A stretch of DNA of 64,000 nt, from assembly GCF_009870125.1 (NCBI RefSeq), contig NC_046683.1, forward strand, positions 44,779,869 through 44,843,868, written 5' to 3'. Positions 38,401 through 50,570 of this stretch are shown piece by piece. The translations under genes were made by a program, and so were the position numbers. Source of the DNA: Drosophila pseudoobscura (lineage: Eukaryota; Arthropoda; Insecta; Diptera; Drosophilidae). The notes under the pieces are model-generated. The model saw only the letters and a list, made by a program, of their open reading frames with translations, made no database searches and was not told the origin of the DNA. Within the stretch, counting starts at the first letter, position 1. The number at the start of each line of letters is the position of its first letter.

Positions 38401-39640
38401 TTGAGCTATTGAGCTTTGACTGATTGCTGATCGGTTGGTTGTCTGTGGTTTTTTCGTAGGAACAAACTACAACAGCATAAGGAGGACATGCTGGAGAAAC
38501 TAAAAGACTTGGAGGACGTCAATCTGAAGCTGCAGGACGAACTCATGGATGCCACACAGGAGCTGATGATCAAGGGGAGCGACCTCAGCGGGGCCAAGGC
38601 CGAGATGCAGCGCCACCGCAACGAGATCGACGTAAGATTCTAGATCTTGATTTAGTGGATCCTTTTGTGTTGCGCATCCTTCGAAGACATTTCTATATAT
38701 CGTTTTTCGTTTATCGGCAGATATATATACTATATTTTCATATGTTACAAACCAATCTCTCGACCGCGATCTTATTTTATTTTTTTTGAATCATTTAGTT
38801 TAGTTGTAGTCTTAAATCCAAATAAATCACTTGGCTTATTTATCTGTTGTGTTCGGCTTCGGCCTTGGCTTCGAGCTTCGAGCTGAGATCTTCGTATATA
38901 ATTTGTTTCACTTTGTTTCCAATCATCACTCAATCATCTCCACTCCATCAACCACACGACATCGCTGGTGCGGCAGTCACAAATCAAGCTCAAAAGCGCA
39001 CTCTTTCGTTTAAAATGAAACCCAGAGCCCAGTCCAGAACTAACCAAACTAATTGCAAACGCTAATCCTTCAACCGCTAACCGCTTCAACCGGCCAGCGC
39101 CTCAACGAAGACATCTGCACGCTGAGCACCCTCTGCAGCAGCTACAAGAAGCTGTCGCCCACCACAGAGTTTCCGCCCATGCGCCTGCTCTCGCCCCCCA
39201 GCCAGGACACCGAGCAGGGCGATGTGGCGGGTATCCTCAATCTCCTAAAGATGTGGCAGGCCGGCGGTCAGCTGCAGGATCCACGCCTCAGTGGGTATCT
39301 GCAAACGCTGTGTGGGAGCCAGGTGAGAGCCATTGAGAGAGCCATTCAGCCACATCGAAAGCATCTAACTTCTTTCCTTCCCCTTCCACAGGTCCCGAGT
39401 CTGCCGCAGGACAACAACAATGTGGAGCGCCTGAGGATCTACGCCAACCAACTGGAGCACGTCTCGCGAGTCCTGGGGGATGGCCTGCCCTTGGAGCTGC
39501 ACACGCCCCTCCAGCAGCTGCGGCAGGACATGGAGACCGTCAGGCTAAACGCCAACTGGACGCAGCTGCTGGATCTAAACGAACCTGACCACAATGCCAA
39601 TGGGGATGTGGACTTGGCCTCATCGTCGCAGTTGCCTTGA
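35454..39640 (+). CDS. Long coiled-coil protein, 1149 aa, family not recognised
   Basis: Six coding exons: 35454-37442, 37502-38115, 38182-38382, 38460-38631, 39098-39322 and 39392-39640. All borders are GT..AG and the frame is kept to TGA at 39638-39640. The ATG lies 17 bases after an acceptor. The protein has a Q-rich N-terminus (about residues 15-25) and a Ser/Thr/Pro/Arg-rich, probably disordered and basic part to about residue 400. Heptad-rich segments follow at about 415-460 and 500-640. Beyond a G-rich linker there is another coiled coil (about 905-1005, with LLKVLRLVQLDNDNC and KLKDLEDVNLKLQDEL) and a helical C-terminus. The architecture resembles cytoskeletal or centrosomal adaptors, but that is inference. 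Exon 1 is much more GC-rich than its surroundings. The gene converges on melted. Confidence 0.88.
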
Positions 39641-40655
39641 ATCGTGTCAAATTGTTGTTAATTCTCTAGTTAACTATTAGTACTATTGAAAGTTGTTTAA
39701 TAGATAGTTACAAATGTTTGCGTCCAGCTCTCGTCTGTAATGCAGATGGAAGTCACCAAACTCCAAACTCCAAGCAAAACTGTAGTTCTAAATGTTTTAG
39801 CCCCTCCAAAGGTGGAACTATTTTAAGAAAACAAATATTGTCTTACAAGCTGCTGCAGCAGTGCCATATGTAGCATTTTTGCTGAAGGAATCAGTTCCTT
39901 TATCCAGTCCTGGCGTCCCATTGAAAGTATTAGAGGCATTCCTGCAAGGAATGCATTAACCTTGTTCCCAAACCCAATTTTCAATTTTAAGCTATAGTCG
40001 ATTTTAGTTCGATTGAAAAGAGTTTCGTTTGCATTTCTAGTAACAAGATACACATACAAAAAAGATGTTTTATCAATTCTGTTTTATCCGATAGCAACGA
40101 TAGGTATTGCCACAGTTTATAAGTGTGTCAAAGTCCCAAATTAACTTAAAAAGACGCGTCCATTTTCCACTGCGAATATTAGCAGCAGATATTAAGAACT
40201 CCCTACCATTACGGCCGTAGCTCTGATTGTATGTAGATAAATCTGCGTTAGCATTGGGCGTGGAAAGGTGAAACTCTCGATCCGACTTTGAAAGCAAGCT
40301 GTTTGTTTAATACACGTACAATAAATAAGCATAAACTAAATACATATGTATAAAAATCAACTATAAATGAAAAAACAATTTCGCAAAATTTTTGAAATCC
40401 CTTGAAACGGTAAGTACTTGCTAGATAAGTCTATGGATAATAAGTACATGTATATGTATGCTGTGTATATATAGAGTAATATATATATATATATTGTATA
40501 TATGGTGTATTTAGTGCGTGGAGGGGGATACAGCTGTCCTCTGGGCGCCGTTGTCCCTTGTCTTTTGTGTGTGTTGTGGTTGCTCTGTCTTTACATTTAC
40601 AAATAATCTCACAATGTGGGTGCTCCGCATCCTAACATCCTAGCCCTCTAGCATC
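39641..40655. other. Convergent 3' interval between the coiled-coil gene and melted
   Basis: Holds the 3'UTRs of two convergent genes. AATAAA on the plus strand at 40320-40325 and ATTAAA on the minus strand near 40297 are candidate poly(A) signals, so the two 3'UTRs may overlap. A pair of open frames on the minus strand is listed separately. Confidence 0.5.
39823..40297 (-). pseudogene. Possible two-segment coding remnant, minus strand
   Basis: Two open segments lie close together in different frames: 40297-40073, which lacks an ATG, and 40059-39823. A possible intron of about 110 bases (TTTAA/GTTAAT near 40147 to TTACTAG near 40038) would join them in frame. That would give roughly 120 residues, including SYGRNGREFLISAANIRSG and a hydrophobic GFGNKVNAFLAGMPLIL segment. 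No start exon and no family were recognised. It overlaps both predicted 3'UTRs, so a decayed gene or mobile-element fragment is more likely than an active gene. Confidence 0.25.
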
Positions 40656-43600
40656 CTAGAAGGAGGGCTTGCTGCTGCCCATGCTGCGGGCCGGCAAGCT
40701 ATTCGTCTTTGCCGTGGGGTTGTCGCGGGCCTGCGAATGGGCCACCACGATGCTGAGGCACTGCACCCACTCCTCGGCATTCTTGCCGTCCTTCGGCTTG
40801 AGTATTAGGGTCTGGTCGGCGGTGAAGATCTCAAACGCCTTGGGTATGTTACGTGCCCCCCGCGACACCTTAACCGATCGGATCTGGTTCACATCGATGC
40901 TCTCTCCCCCGCTCTGAAGAAAAGAATAAACCCAATCGGAATTACGATCCTCTCGTATAGTGATTGCTCTGGCGTGCTCTTACCGATCCCTTGCAGGAGA
41001 GATGGGCACCGGAGAGCGTGAAGTAGCGCGTCCGCCAGCGCCTGAACAGCCGCCACTTGCCCTTCTTCTCCTTCAGCTGGCCCTCGATCATGGGCTGGTT
41101 GCTGCCGTTAAGGAAGCCCACCGCCTTATCCGGATGATTGCACAGGAAGCAGCCCCACTGGTACTCGAGTTCGTTGCAATTCGGATTGGATTTGTCGGTG
41201 ATGGAGACCTCAAACACATCCAGAAATCCCGAGTGCCGCAGTTCATTCACGAGTATCTCGCGGTCCTAGAATTAGGTCAAGGATTGGATATATGCATAAA
41301 ACGAGCGGGAACGTTGTGAGCCGCGGCAAGGGCCGCGTATATGTATATCTAGTCTTAAGATTTATTTAACCTACATATATCGAAACCGATGAATCTCTCT
41401 CTCTCTCTCGCTGTTTTTAAAAGGCATTTTTCATGACAGAAGGAAATAGATAGATAGATAGAAAGAGAGGAACCAAGACCCGTAAATACTAATTCTTTAA
41501 CTTTGTCTATCCTCCTTTCCACATATGGAATTATTTTATTCAAATTTTCCTCTACTGTTACATATTTTATATCTCGCTCCCTCTAAGGGCACACACTGCA
41601 CGAGGAAGGGTGTGTTTGTAAGAGAGAGAGAGAGAGAGAATGAGTAAGCGCGTTTCGTAGTCCCTACAAATGATTTGTTCCTTCTGGCTAAACCGATCTA
41701 AACCATATTACCGAATGTAATTTTCAATGATTCAGGCACATTGTGAAATCGCAGGAGACTGAGTACCAAATTGGATTGCTCTAGCTCTTATGGTCTCTGA
41801 GGTCTAGGCGCTCATCGAGCTGTCGGAAACAATTCCTTCTGGGCGTACTCTTTGAGTATTGGGTATAAAAAATGAACCCACCTTGACCTGGGGAAATTGG
41901 CTGGTGACCAGCTCCGTGAAACTTCGGTTTTCGCACTTGAGTATCTGCCAGATGTTCTTGAGATTGCTGATACCGGATTCGCGTGTGCTCAGCACGCACT
42001 TCTCCTTCACCTGAAATGGGAAGTGGGTGTCATGATTAGGTTCTGCGACCTGTACGGATCGGTGCGGGGTTTCCCACTTACAAAGTGCCGCACTTGAAAG
42101 TCCAGGAACATCATGTGTATCCAGGTCTTGGGGTTGCGGGTGCGCATCGTGAAGCACGTCTTCGAGTAGAGGCAGTGGGGTCCGCGTATCTGGCAGGCGA
42201 AATGCAGCTTGGCCACCTTTTTCGTTCGTCGCTCTGCGAATTCATTGGAAACTGTGTGATGTGTTTGTGTATGGATGTGTTTGGTGTGTGGGGTGTGGTG
42301 TATACGGATGGTCAGAGATCGAGAGAGGAGCCAGAGATCGAAGCACAAGCTTACCCTCGATACTGCAGCGCGTGGGTGGAGGCAGGTGCTGCGAGACCTC
42401 GTCCATGTAGGACTTGATCGAATTGAAGTTCTTCTCGCAGAACTGCTGGACGGGATCGCGCATTATCTGGTACGGCTCGAAGGTGCTCATCCTTTGGTCC
42501 ATCACACTGTTGGCATTGAGGAGGGTCCGACTGGTGTTGTCGCTGCGTCGCGGCGCCACATTGGTGGTTGGTCCCGAGACGATGACTTCGCTCTGCAAAT
42601 ATCAGTGGATCGTTAGCAATCAGCTTTCATTGGGCATTATCGTGCCAGATTCCACTTACATTCCCGTTTACGGGCAGCTTCATCACCGACTTTGCGTTGC
42701 CGTTGCTGGAGGATGCGCTGGGCAGTGCTGGCGAGGCATGGTGCACGGACACCGCATTCTGAGGCTGCTGTGAAGGGGCCGCAGCCGCAGCTGCAGCCGC
42801 CGAGGCTGGAGGTATGGAGATCGATCCCACCGACTGATTCAGGGCATCCGTGCTGTACTTCATCAGCACCGTGCTGGAGTTGAGCAGTGTCGAGGGCCCC
42901 TGCGAATGGGGCCGCACCTTGGAGGGCGACGTGGTGACGGTCACTCCGCCAGAGGTGACGGGAATCCCGTGCTTGTTGTGGCCCGTGATGACCACATTGT
43001 TGCTTAGCGGCGGCACAGGCGTCACGGGCGGGTTGCTGAACGTTGCCGGCGTCTTGGGCGTGGCCCCCGACTGCACCACAACGTTCCCGTTCGAGCTGCC
43101 TCCCGGCTGCTGGTTAATCTGCGAGTTGCTCAGCCGTGTCATGCTCTTGTGGAGGCCTCCGACGGAGCCGCTGGCCACATTCAGCCGCGTCACGCTCCTG
43201 TGGGTGTTGCTGGCTGGATGCAGACGTCCCGTGCTCCTGGAGTCACCCAGTTTCACGCGCCGCGTATAGCCCGCGTGCTGCGCCGTTGGCGTTGGCGTGG
43301 ATGTGGCGATGGGCGCTGAGGTCGGAGCCGCATTGGGCGTGGCATTGACAGTGCTGCTGCTGCTGCTGCTGGTGGTGGCCGCCTGTTGGATGATCGGTGC
43401 TGCAACGGGAGCTGGCTTCAGGGGGGGACTGGGGCTGGAGCTAGTGCTGTTCAGGCTGACGATAGTGACGCCGCCGGAGGTCTTGTTGGCCGGGACACTG
43501 CCCACATCCTGCTGGGAGCTAAGCGCCGCATTCTTCTGCCGCACGCAGGCCAGCACCTTGTCCGTGAAGAGCACGGGATATGCCGAGCACAGCCGCGTGG

Positions 43601-44713
43601 CCTCCTGCTGCAGCAGCGCCTGGGTGGGCAGGTGCTGCAGCACGAAGTCGAGCGCCTGCTGGGCCGTCACCTTGCTGCCGATGCCCGCGGTGGTGAGGAT
43701 CTGGGCGCACAACGTGGCCGTGCTGGGATTGGTCTTGGCCGCCAGACGAAGCTGCTCGAAGTGGTCGACGAGCAGGTGGGGAGCGTGCTGCGCCAGCTTG
43801 AGGAGGATCTGCATGGTGATGCTGGAGGTGTCGTTGTCGAGCAGAAAGCCGCACAGCTGGGGCACGCACTCCTCTAGCACCTCGGGCGACTTCTGCACGA
43901 TCAGAAGGTAGAGCTGGAAGACGGCCATACGCTCCTGGGGGTCACACTGGGGCAGCAGCGGCATGAGCAGCGGAGCGTGTGGCGTCACCGCCTCGGGGGT
44001 GACCTCGTACACCTGCGAGAGGACGCGCAGCAGTCCGTAGTTGCCGGAGAGGATGGACTCCATCACGGACTCTGTATGGGGACTCAACAGGATGGCGTGG
44101 TCGATGGCCGCCAGCGACAGGTAGCTGGCCAGGTTGCGCGACAGCTCCTTGTTGCCCTTCGGCAGGAACTGTACGGCAATGGGCAGCGCAATTTTCATCA
44201 GTTCTTTCTTATCGTAGTTCTGTTTGCGTTCAAGTAGAGTGGATTAGTATCTATGATCATGGATGATTCTATGATTCTGGGCGCCACTCACTAGAAATAT
44301 GCTAGAGATAATGTCAGCGGCGATCTTGGCGTGCGGCGGCTCCTCCTTTGTGGCGCTGGAGGGTTGCAGGTTCCAGAGCAGGCAGGTCTTCAGCAGGTCG
44401 ACCAGGGCGGCACAGTAGCGCTCCGCACTGCGGGTCTCCCGGATGCAGGAGAGCACCCGCGTCACGCAGATCTCCACCACGCTCTGGTCGTTGTTGTTCT
44501 TCACGTAGTCCGCATGGGAGATGATCGGGCTGATCTCCGAAAGCTGCAAGCGAGTGAAGGTGAAGGTGGATCGGGGTTCATAAAAGACTTGCTTGCAGAT
44601 AGACCTACCACCTCCGTTATGTCATCCACAATGTCCGCATCGGGCACGGAGAAGAGATCCCCGGCCCGGGACAGGTCGCGCTTGGCGAGCACTTTCGTGA
44701 ACAGGTCGTGCAT
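40656..44713 (-). CDS. melt: melted (VEPH1 family PH-domain protein)
   Basis: Melted is a membrane-associated adaptor of the insulin/TOR and FOXO pathways. In flies it also acts with warts in R8 photoreceptor fate. Eight coding exons on the minus strand: 44713-44609, 44543-44292, 44219-42660, 42592-42355, 42251-42082, 42010-41882, 41265-40984 and 40913-40656. They join in frame to 997 aa, close to the fly protein. The N-terminus [20 protein letters not shown] and the ARM-like helical region (about residues 1-350) match VEPH1. A Ser/Thr/Ala/Pro-rich middle (about 350-640) carries repeated [24 protein letters not shown] blocks. The C-terminal PH domain spans about 877-974, with basic [18 protein letters not shown] near its start and the invariant Trp of the last helix in AEEWVQCL. 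A mobile repeat occupies part of the intron between 41882 and 41265. Confidence 0.97.
41567..41874 (+). mobile_element. Interspersed repeat copy inside a melted intron
   Basis: Shares ordered blocks with the copies at 51.28 and 56.12 kb: TATCTCGCT, CACACTGCACGA, a GA run (41620-41639), GAATGAGTA, TGCTCTAGCTCTTATGGTCTC, TCTAGGCGCTCATCG, TTCCTTCTGG and a terminal GAGTATTGGGTATAAAA. It ends about 8 bases from the 5' splice site of melted (donor after 41882 on the minus strand). The 3' part is internally deleted compared with the other copies. Confidence 0.7.
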
Positions 44714-44820
44714 CTCGCGGGGTTCGCTGGAGCTCAGCTGGAGGTGGAGGCTCCCGGGAATGGCGGCTGGCGGTCAGTCAGTGGCCTTCGTGGCCAGCGG
44801 TGCCTCATCTGTGGCAGCTG
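44714..44820 (-). other. melt: melted 5'UTR part of the start-codon exon
   Basis: The minus strand shows an acceptor (CGCTTTCAG at about 44821-44829; a second AG three bases on could also be used), then about 100 bases to the ATG at 44713. The first untranslated exon must lie further upstream and I could not place it. Confidence 0.5.
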
Positions 44821-47800
44821 CTGAAAGCGAAACGAACTCGAGTTAGGGACTTGGCTGCTGTTTATTTTAGTCGCTGCATTTTTTTCACTGTCATGTCTGG
44901 CTGGCTGGCCCATTGCCAAAGTTCAGGCGCCTCCGGCAACAACTTTTTTATCTTATCGGCCGGCAGTCGCAAATGCGCGAACTAGTCCAAGTATAGCGGC
45001 CCCCCGAAGCCCCTGCCGGGACTGCCCAAATATCCGAATCGCTCCAGAACGGTTTCTGTTCTGTTTCTATTCTGTTTCTGGTGCACTCGCAGTGCTCCAA
45101 CATACCACAATAGCTGTATAAATAGAGACGTACTTGTTGCATTGTCTAGTCGCGTATTATCTGGATTTAGATGCCCTTGCATAGCTTCTGTTTGAAGCGG
45201 AAAGGGTACTAGGCTTTCCACTAATATAATATTACATCAGCATGATGATATCTTGTCTATCTATACGGCCACTCGATAATCGGAGTATCTTTATTGAACT
45301 TTCGGATGACTAGTGTGGGTATCCAATTCCATACCCCTCGGAACATCTGAGGGATCTAGAGGAATCTGCTGTTCTGCTGTTCTGCACTTTCTGCCACTGC
45401 ACTACGAGACTCGTACAAGTGATTCCACGAACTGGATGGAATTCGGTTTTACTCAAATATTTCCGTTCAGTTCTGTTCTGTTCCGTACCGCACCGTACCG
45501 TGGGGTTTCCCTCTATCGCTTACACTTGGCTCAGTTGTTTTCTCTGATAGCAGGCACAAGCTGTTGACCAACTTGCAGCCGTCTTTGGGCTTTGGGCCTT
45601 AGGCCTGGGTCTGGGTCTGGGTCTGGGCATGGGTGAGGAATGGAATGCGTTTGGGCCAAGCTGTGGTTGGCTACGGATTTTGATTAGATGCGCAAAATTC
45701 CGCTGGGGGATTAGCCCCGACTTAACGGATCACTGGGGAATTTGCTTGGTGGCCACATGAGTGGGCGCCGAAGAGCTGACAGAGAGGGAAACGTCATTTC
45801 TTGTCTGGCACTGCAGTCGCGCCATCAAGGAAGCCAACGCCAACGCCAACGCCTAAGTTATTAAATTTTCAAATAAAAACCAAAAGTTGCATAATCCATA
45901 GAGGGGGCCAGTCCAGTCGTCCGTCAGTCGTCAGGCAGCTCTGCACGCGAATTGCAGACGGTCTTGTCTTGGGTTTGAGTTTGAGTTTGGTTCGGGCCTG
46001 GGACAGACATTTGCTTCCTGGAAACCGGGACAGCGACAGAGACAGAGACTGGGACTGGGACAGGGACGGGCAGAGGGAGAGGGTAAGGAGACAGAGACAG
46101 AGACAGAGACGTAGCTCTTTGGGTTTCTTTGGTTTTCTTTTGGCTTGTGGTTGTTGTTATTTATGGCTCATTCGCGCTCAGGTTGCAGCACCAACAACAA
46201 ACAGAAAAACTGGTTAAAAAATAAATAAAGAAGCAGCAACAAGTCGCAGCAAGCAGCAGCAGCAACTCAGAGCGCCCCGAGAGAAAATTAAAAGAGAAAT
46301 AGAAACACACATATGCACATGCACATGTGTCTGTACGAGTATATATGTACATATGTATGCACGAGTACGAGGTATACTCGTAAGTAATGGATGGGATGGG
46401 ATGGGATGGATGATGGCGTTGGCTAAAACATAAACCGAAACCGGTGCGGCAGGTTAATACACACGAAGCACGGACCACGACCACGACCACGATCACAGAC
46501 CACGAACCAAAAGCCAAGAGCCAAGAGTGCGGTGGGGCTGTCGGGCTGTGGGGCTGTGTGGAGCGGCAGACACAGACTCGTAGCTCAAAGATTTTGGAGA
46601 CACGAGTGGAAACAAAGGCTGTGCCAAAACCAAAACCCAAGACAAGTCTCGATTGGAGGTTCCATAATTCTCTGCTTCGATCTTATTTGCATTGCCCCTC
46701 AAATGGCAGGGGTCAGACCTGTCCGTCTGGCTATAACAAAATGGTAACAACTTTTAAGCCTTTTAATTACCAGCGGTTCGTTGTGATCGGTGTGCGAATG
46801 ACTCAATTTCCACTCCGATCGAGAGATCGGGGAGACAGAGAATGCGTAACCCTATCTGTGAGGCCAGGGCTCCTCTGGTGGGCAACCAGGTGGCAAGGCC
46901 TTCGGCCTTCCTCTCCTTCTGCGGATTTTTTGCAAACCCCTCTCTGGCCCGCCCTAACTGTCCGCAGTCTCACATAACCGTCACACTGGTCGTATACGTA
47001 TTCCGATACCAGGCTAACATTCAGCTTTTCCGACTCGCATTGCGTGCATTGCCAGTGTTTTGTTCTTGTTTGTGCATTCTTTTGTCACAGTCGCTGCTCT
47101 GAAATACCTGGCCAGCGGACAGTAGACAGACAGAGCCCGTTGCCAGCCCGGAGCCAGCGGCCAGGGGAGCGTCAAGTGTCTCGATCGAATGCAACGGGCA
47201 ATGGGCGACGGGCAACCGACTGTCCAGAGATCTGGCGACTGGCGCGACTGCAATTACCAGTCAGAGTCTGCCACGGGGGTGGGGGCGGGAAGGGGCTAAG
47301 CGGGGAGTTTGGCGAACGGCAGTCATAGAGCTGGCCGCAAAGCACCCAACTAGCACGAGTATCAGTGGCCGATGTTGTGTCTGGAAACCCGTTTTCGATA
47401 TTGCCTTTTTTCGTGCACAGAGCACCGACGGGCCACCCTACGCATGCGCAGACAGTCACCGTCACCGTCCCCGTCATTTCTGGGTGGATTGGTACGATAA
47501 TATATTTGTCTGGCTGCTGAAATCTGGGTTGCAGATGTCATCAATGGATGATTTGTTTCTGGATGCGATATTCCTTTAGGTTAGAAATGTGGGGATTTAA
47601 TCTATAAGTTTTTGTTTGCCAGCAGTTTCATGGTATCCGTTCGCTTATGGGAAATTATTCACACATAGCACGGATAGGATCGTTGGATAGGTCGCAATGA
47701 TAGCTAAAGCTCTAAAAGCACTATCCTTGAGTTGATTACCGAATCAAGATCTGTATATCACAGAAGATAATGCATGTTAGAAAATATCTGAAGCATTAGG

Positions 47801-48482
47801 ATGGCATGGCACTGCGCTAATATTTGCCTCATGCTATCACCTGGGGATTTACAACTTCTCTCTCTATCTACCGAAAAACAACAAAACTCAAAAGAAGTAT
47901 ATTTTATTCGTCTTTCCCGTCTACGGATTGCTTGGGGGTGGGTTGCGAAAAGTAAAGACAACATCAACACGGTAATCCGAGAACCAGGGAATGGATAGGA
48001 AATAGAGATGGTGATAGGGGGATATGGGGATGGTTGAAAAATGAGCGGCGCGTGAAACTTATTAATGAAAAGTGCCGCAAAATAAGAAATCGCTGCGAAT
48101 TAGCACAACAACAGGAACACGAATCACATTTGGGGAATATTCATATAGTAGATCCCGCCGCGTATAAGCCCACCCATACACACTCAAACTCACTGAAACG
48201 CACACACAAACACACCAATACTGACACACACACACGTAAGAATTTTTTTGCAGATTTGAATGAGGCTTGAAGCACGGTTAGAGGAGCTACCTGACTACCT
48301 GGCTGTCTGAATTGTGTCCGCGATGAAACTGAATTTGAATTTTAGCGTTGAATTTTGAATTTTGGATCCGATCACAGCCCAAACGGTAAATGGCCGAAAC
48401 TTACCGAATTGCATCTGAGGCTGGCAGACAGCTGGCCATATCAGTGGTGGTGCAACAACTGCTGGAACTGGTCGAAGTAGCT

Positions 48483-48492
<10 letters not shown>

Positions 48493-48522
<30 letters not shown>
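48493..48522. repeat. (CT)n microsatellite
   Basis: Fifteen CT units, preceded by CCCTCT units. Confidence 0.95.
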
Positions 48523-48526
<4 letters not shown>

Positions 48527-49114
48527 ATCTCTCGCTTGGCTCTCTTTGTGGCTGGTTGAAAAGGTAGAAAATGTTGCTGTTGCTGTTGGCCAAGTCAGCC
48601 GCACAGCCGCAGATCCGTGGTTGTATTTGTTGCCGTTGCCTCTCGCTTTGGGTGTAGTTCAATAATAATATAATTGTTGCTGTTGTTGCCGTTGTTGTTG
48701 CTGGTGTTGTTGCTGGTGTTGTTGCTGGTACTGGTGCTGGTGTTGCCGATAAAGCAAAAAACTTGGTATTGCCGTTAGTGTTACTTATTTTTTAGGGCCG
48801 TGCTTTGTTGCAGCGCCAGCGCATTGCTTTTTATGCAAATTTTCGTATATTTCGTCCGTATATTATGTATATTATGTATATTCGCGTATATCTTGAATTA
48901 TTTGTTCTTTATTGGACCTCCTGATGTGTGAGTGCGCCAACGCTGCTGCCGTTGTTTTAGCCACAATGCCCTGCGTTCCACTACGCCTGATTTCTTTGTA
49001 TTTTTGCTAATCACATTTTGTTAACACACACTCGCGCACACAGGCGCACACGTATCCGTACACACGTACAAAAAAAGAGAGCGGCCAGCGAGGTGAGGTA
49101 TAGACCAGACCCAC

Positions 49115-49139
49115 CGACGACGACGACGACGACGACGAC
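49115..49139. repeat. (CGA)n microsatellite
   Basis: Eight CGA units within 100 bases of a GAACGAAC run. Confidence 0.95.
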
Positions 49140-50207
49140 AGCGAACGAACGAACGAAAGACTCGGTGCGCGTTGGCCAAACGAACGGCGTTAAGGCCCAA
49201 ACGTAGAACCGGGAATGGCGAGGCCTCAGCAGCCCAATTGTCTGACTTGGCTCCGATCGCTCCGATCTGGCCATATATCTGCTCTTCCGGCCGCTTCTCT
49301 CTTGTTTGTTTTGCACGATCGCCTATGGTATAACGATTTATGTAGGGTAAGGAACACTCAGGGAGTGGTTTCTTCTTGAGGGACATAATTGCTTATACAA
49401 GCAGTCGACACTTACAATTGAGCAGCTTAAGTCCCTCAAAGAGCGGAGTGACCGTACCATTTATTGATATATCATGATCGCCCGCTCTCTGCGCTCTTTA
49501 TCTCTCTCTCTCTCTCCGTCGCTCACCATTTCTGTTCACCTTTATCGTCTCCTGACGCGTTGATACCTTTGCTGCAATGGGTAGCGAGTGGTATATTGGA
49601 TTTATGGCAAGGCGCCTGTAGATCAACAATAAGATAAATACATGAGAATGACTCTAATGACTTATTTAGTACTATGAGACTAAGTATAGGTACATATGTA
49701 TGTATATCATACGTTTTAGTGGGAATTAAGGGAGTCACCTGTACGTGTCAGATGTGCTTAACGATGTAGGACGAGTGGGCAGATTATATAATCATTTTTA
49801 CAATACAACTTGTCATGGCCCTGATCCGTGATGGTTCGCTGGAGATACAAATATGCAGTTGATTTCTAGCAACCCTAACGTTTCATGCGCCTAATTTAAT
49901 TATAATAATACACAATGGATCATATGTATACATATTGAGTTTCTAATTCTATTCGTATCCCAGCGAAACACCACATGTGCACACATATGTATACAGGGCA
50001 TCATATCGTCGATCCTTCTTGGTTAGCTTATTTCTCTTTTTGCCTACACAAATTTATCGCCCTTTTTGCTTTTCGCCTTTCATTCATAAACAAAAAACCA
50101 AGCCTTGTTGTTGGTTTATGTTGGTCGGATTCTGTTCTGCTTCGGCTTCACCTGTTGCGCAGCCCGAGTGCTTGGACTCATGTTGCTAGCCAGCACAGAG
50201 ATTTTTT

Positions 50208-50570
50208 ATACCCGGTACTCGAAGAGTATATGGGTACTATATTCGGTTTGTGGTGAAAGTGGATGTGTGCAACACCCAGAAGGAAGAGTTCCCGACCCCA
50301 TAAAGTAAATATTTTCTTGATCAGCATCAATGGCCGGATTAATATAGCTATACGTTGGTGTGAGAAGAGAGAAAGGGATACAGAAGTGGCGGGATAAAAA
50401 ATTGAAAGAAATAAAATATTCTGAAATTCGAATCAAATAGGTCATTAGGTTAAAAGGGGTAAACCGAAATGCAAGAATTAACAGTTAGGCTCTAACTAGC
50501 GGTCGTGGTTCCTTCCTCTCTCTTTCCTTGTATGTCTTTTGCCATCTCTCAAAAGTATCGGGTATACAAG
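50208..50570 (-). mobile_element. Interspersed repeat copy, minus orientation, internally deleted
   Basis: Begins TATACCCGGTACTCGAAGAG and ends AAAGTATCGGGTATA, so both ends are present in inverted order relative to the 56.1-kb copy. Just inside are the diagnostic GTGGATGTGTG, CCAGAAGGAAG and CCGACCCCATAAAGTA blocks on the minus orientation. Confidence 0.65.

Noticed and set aside
43297-43911. 204-codon plus-strand ORF opposite the large melted exon
   Set aside because: Antisense shadow of a well-supported melted exon.
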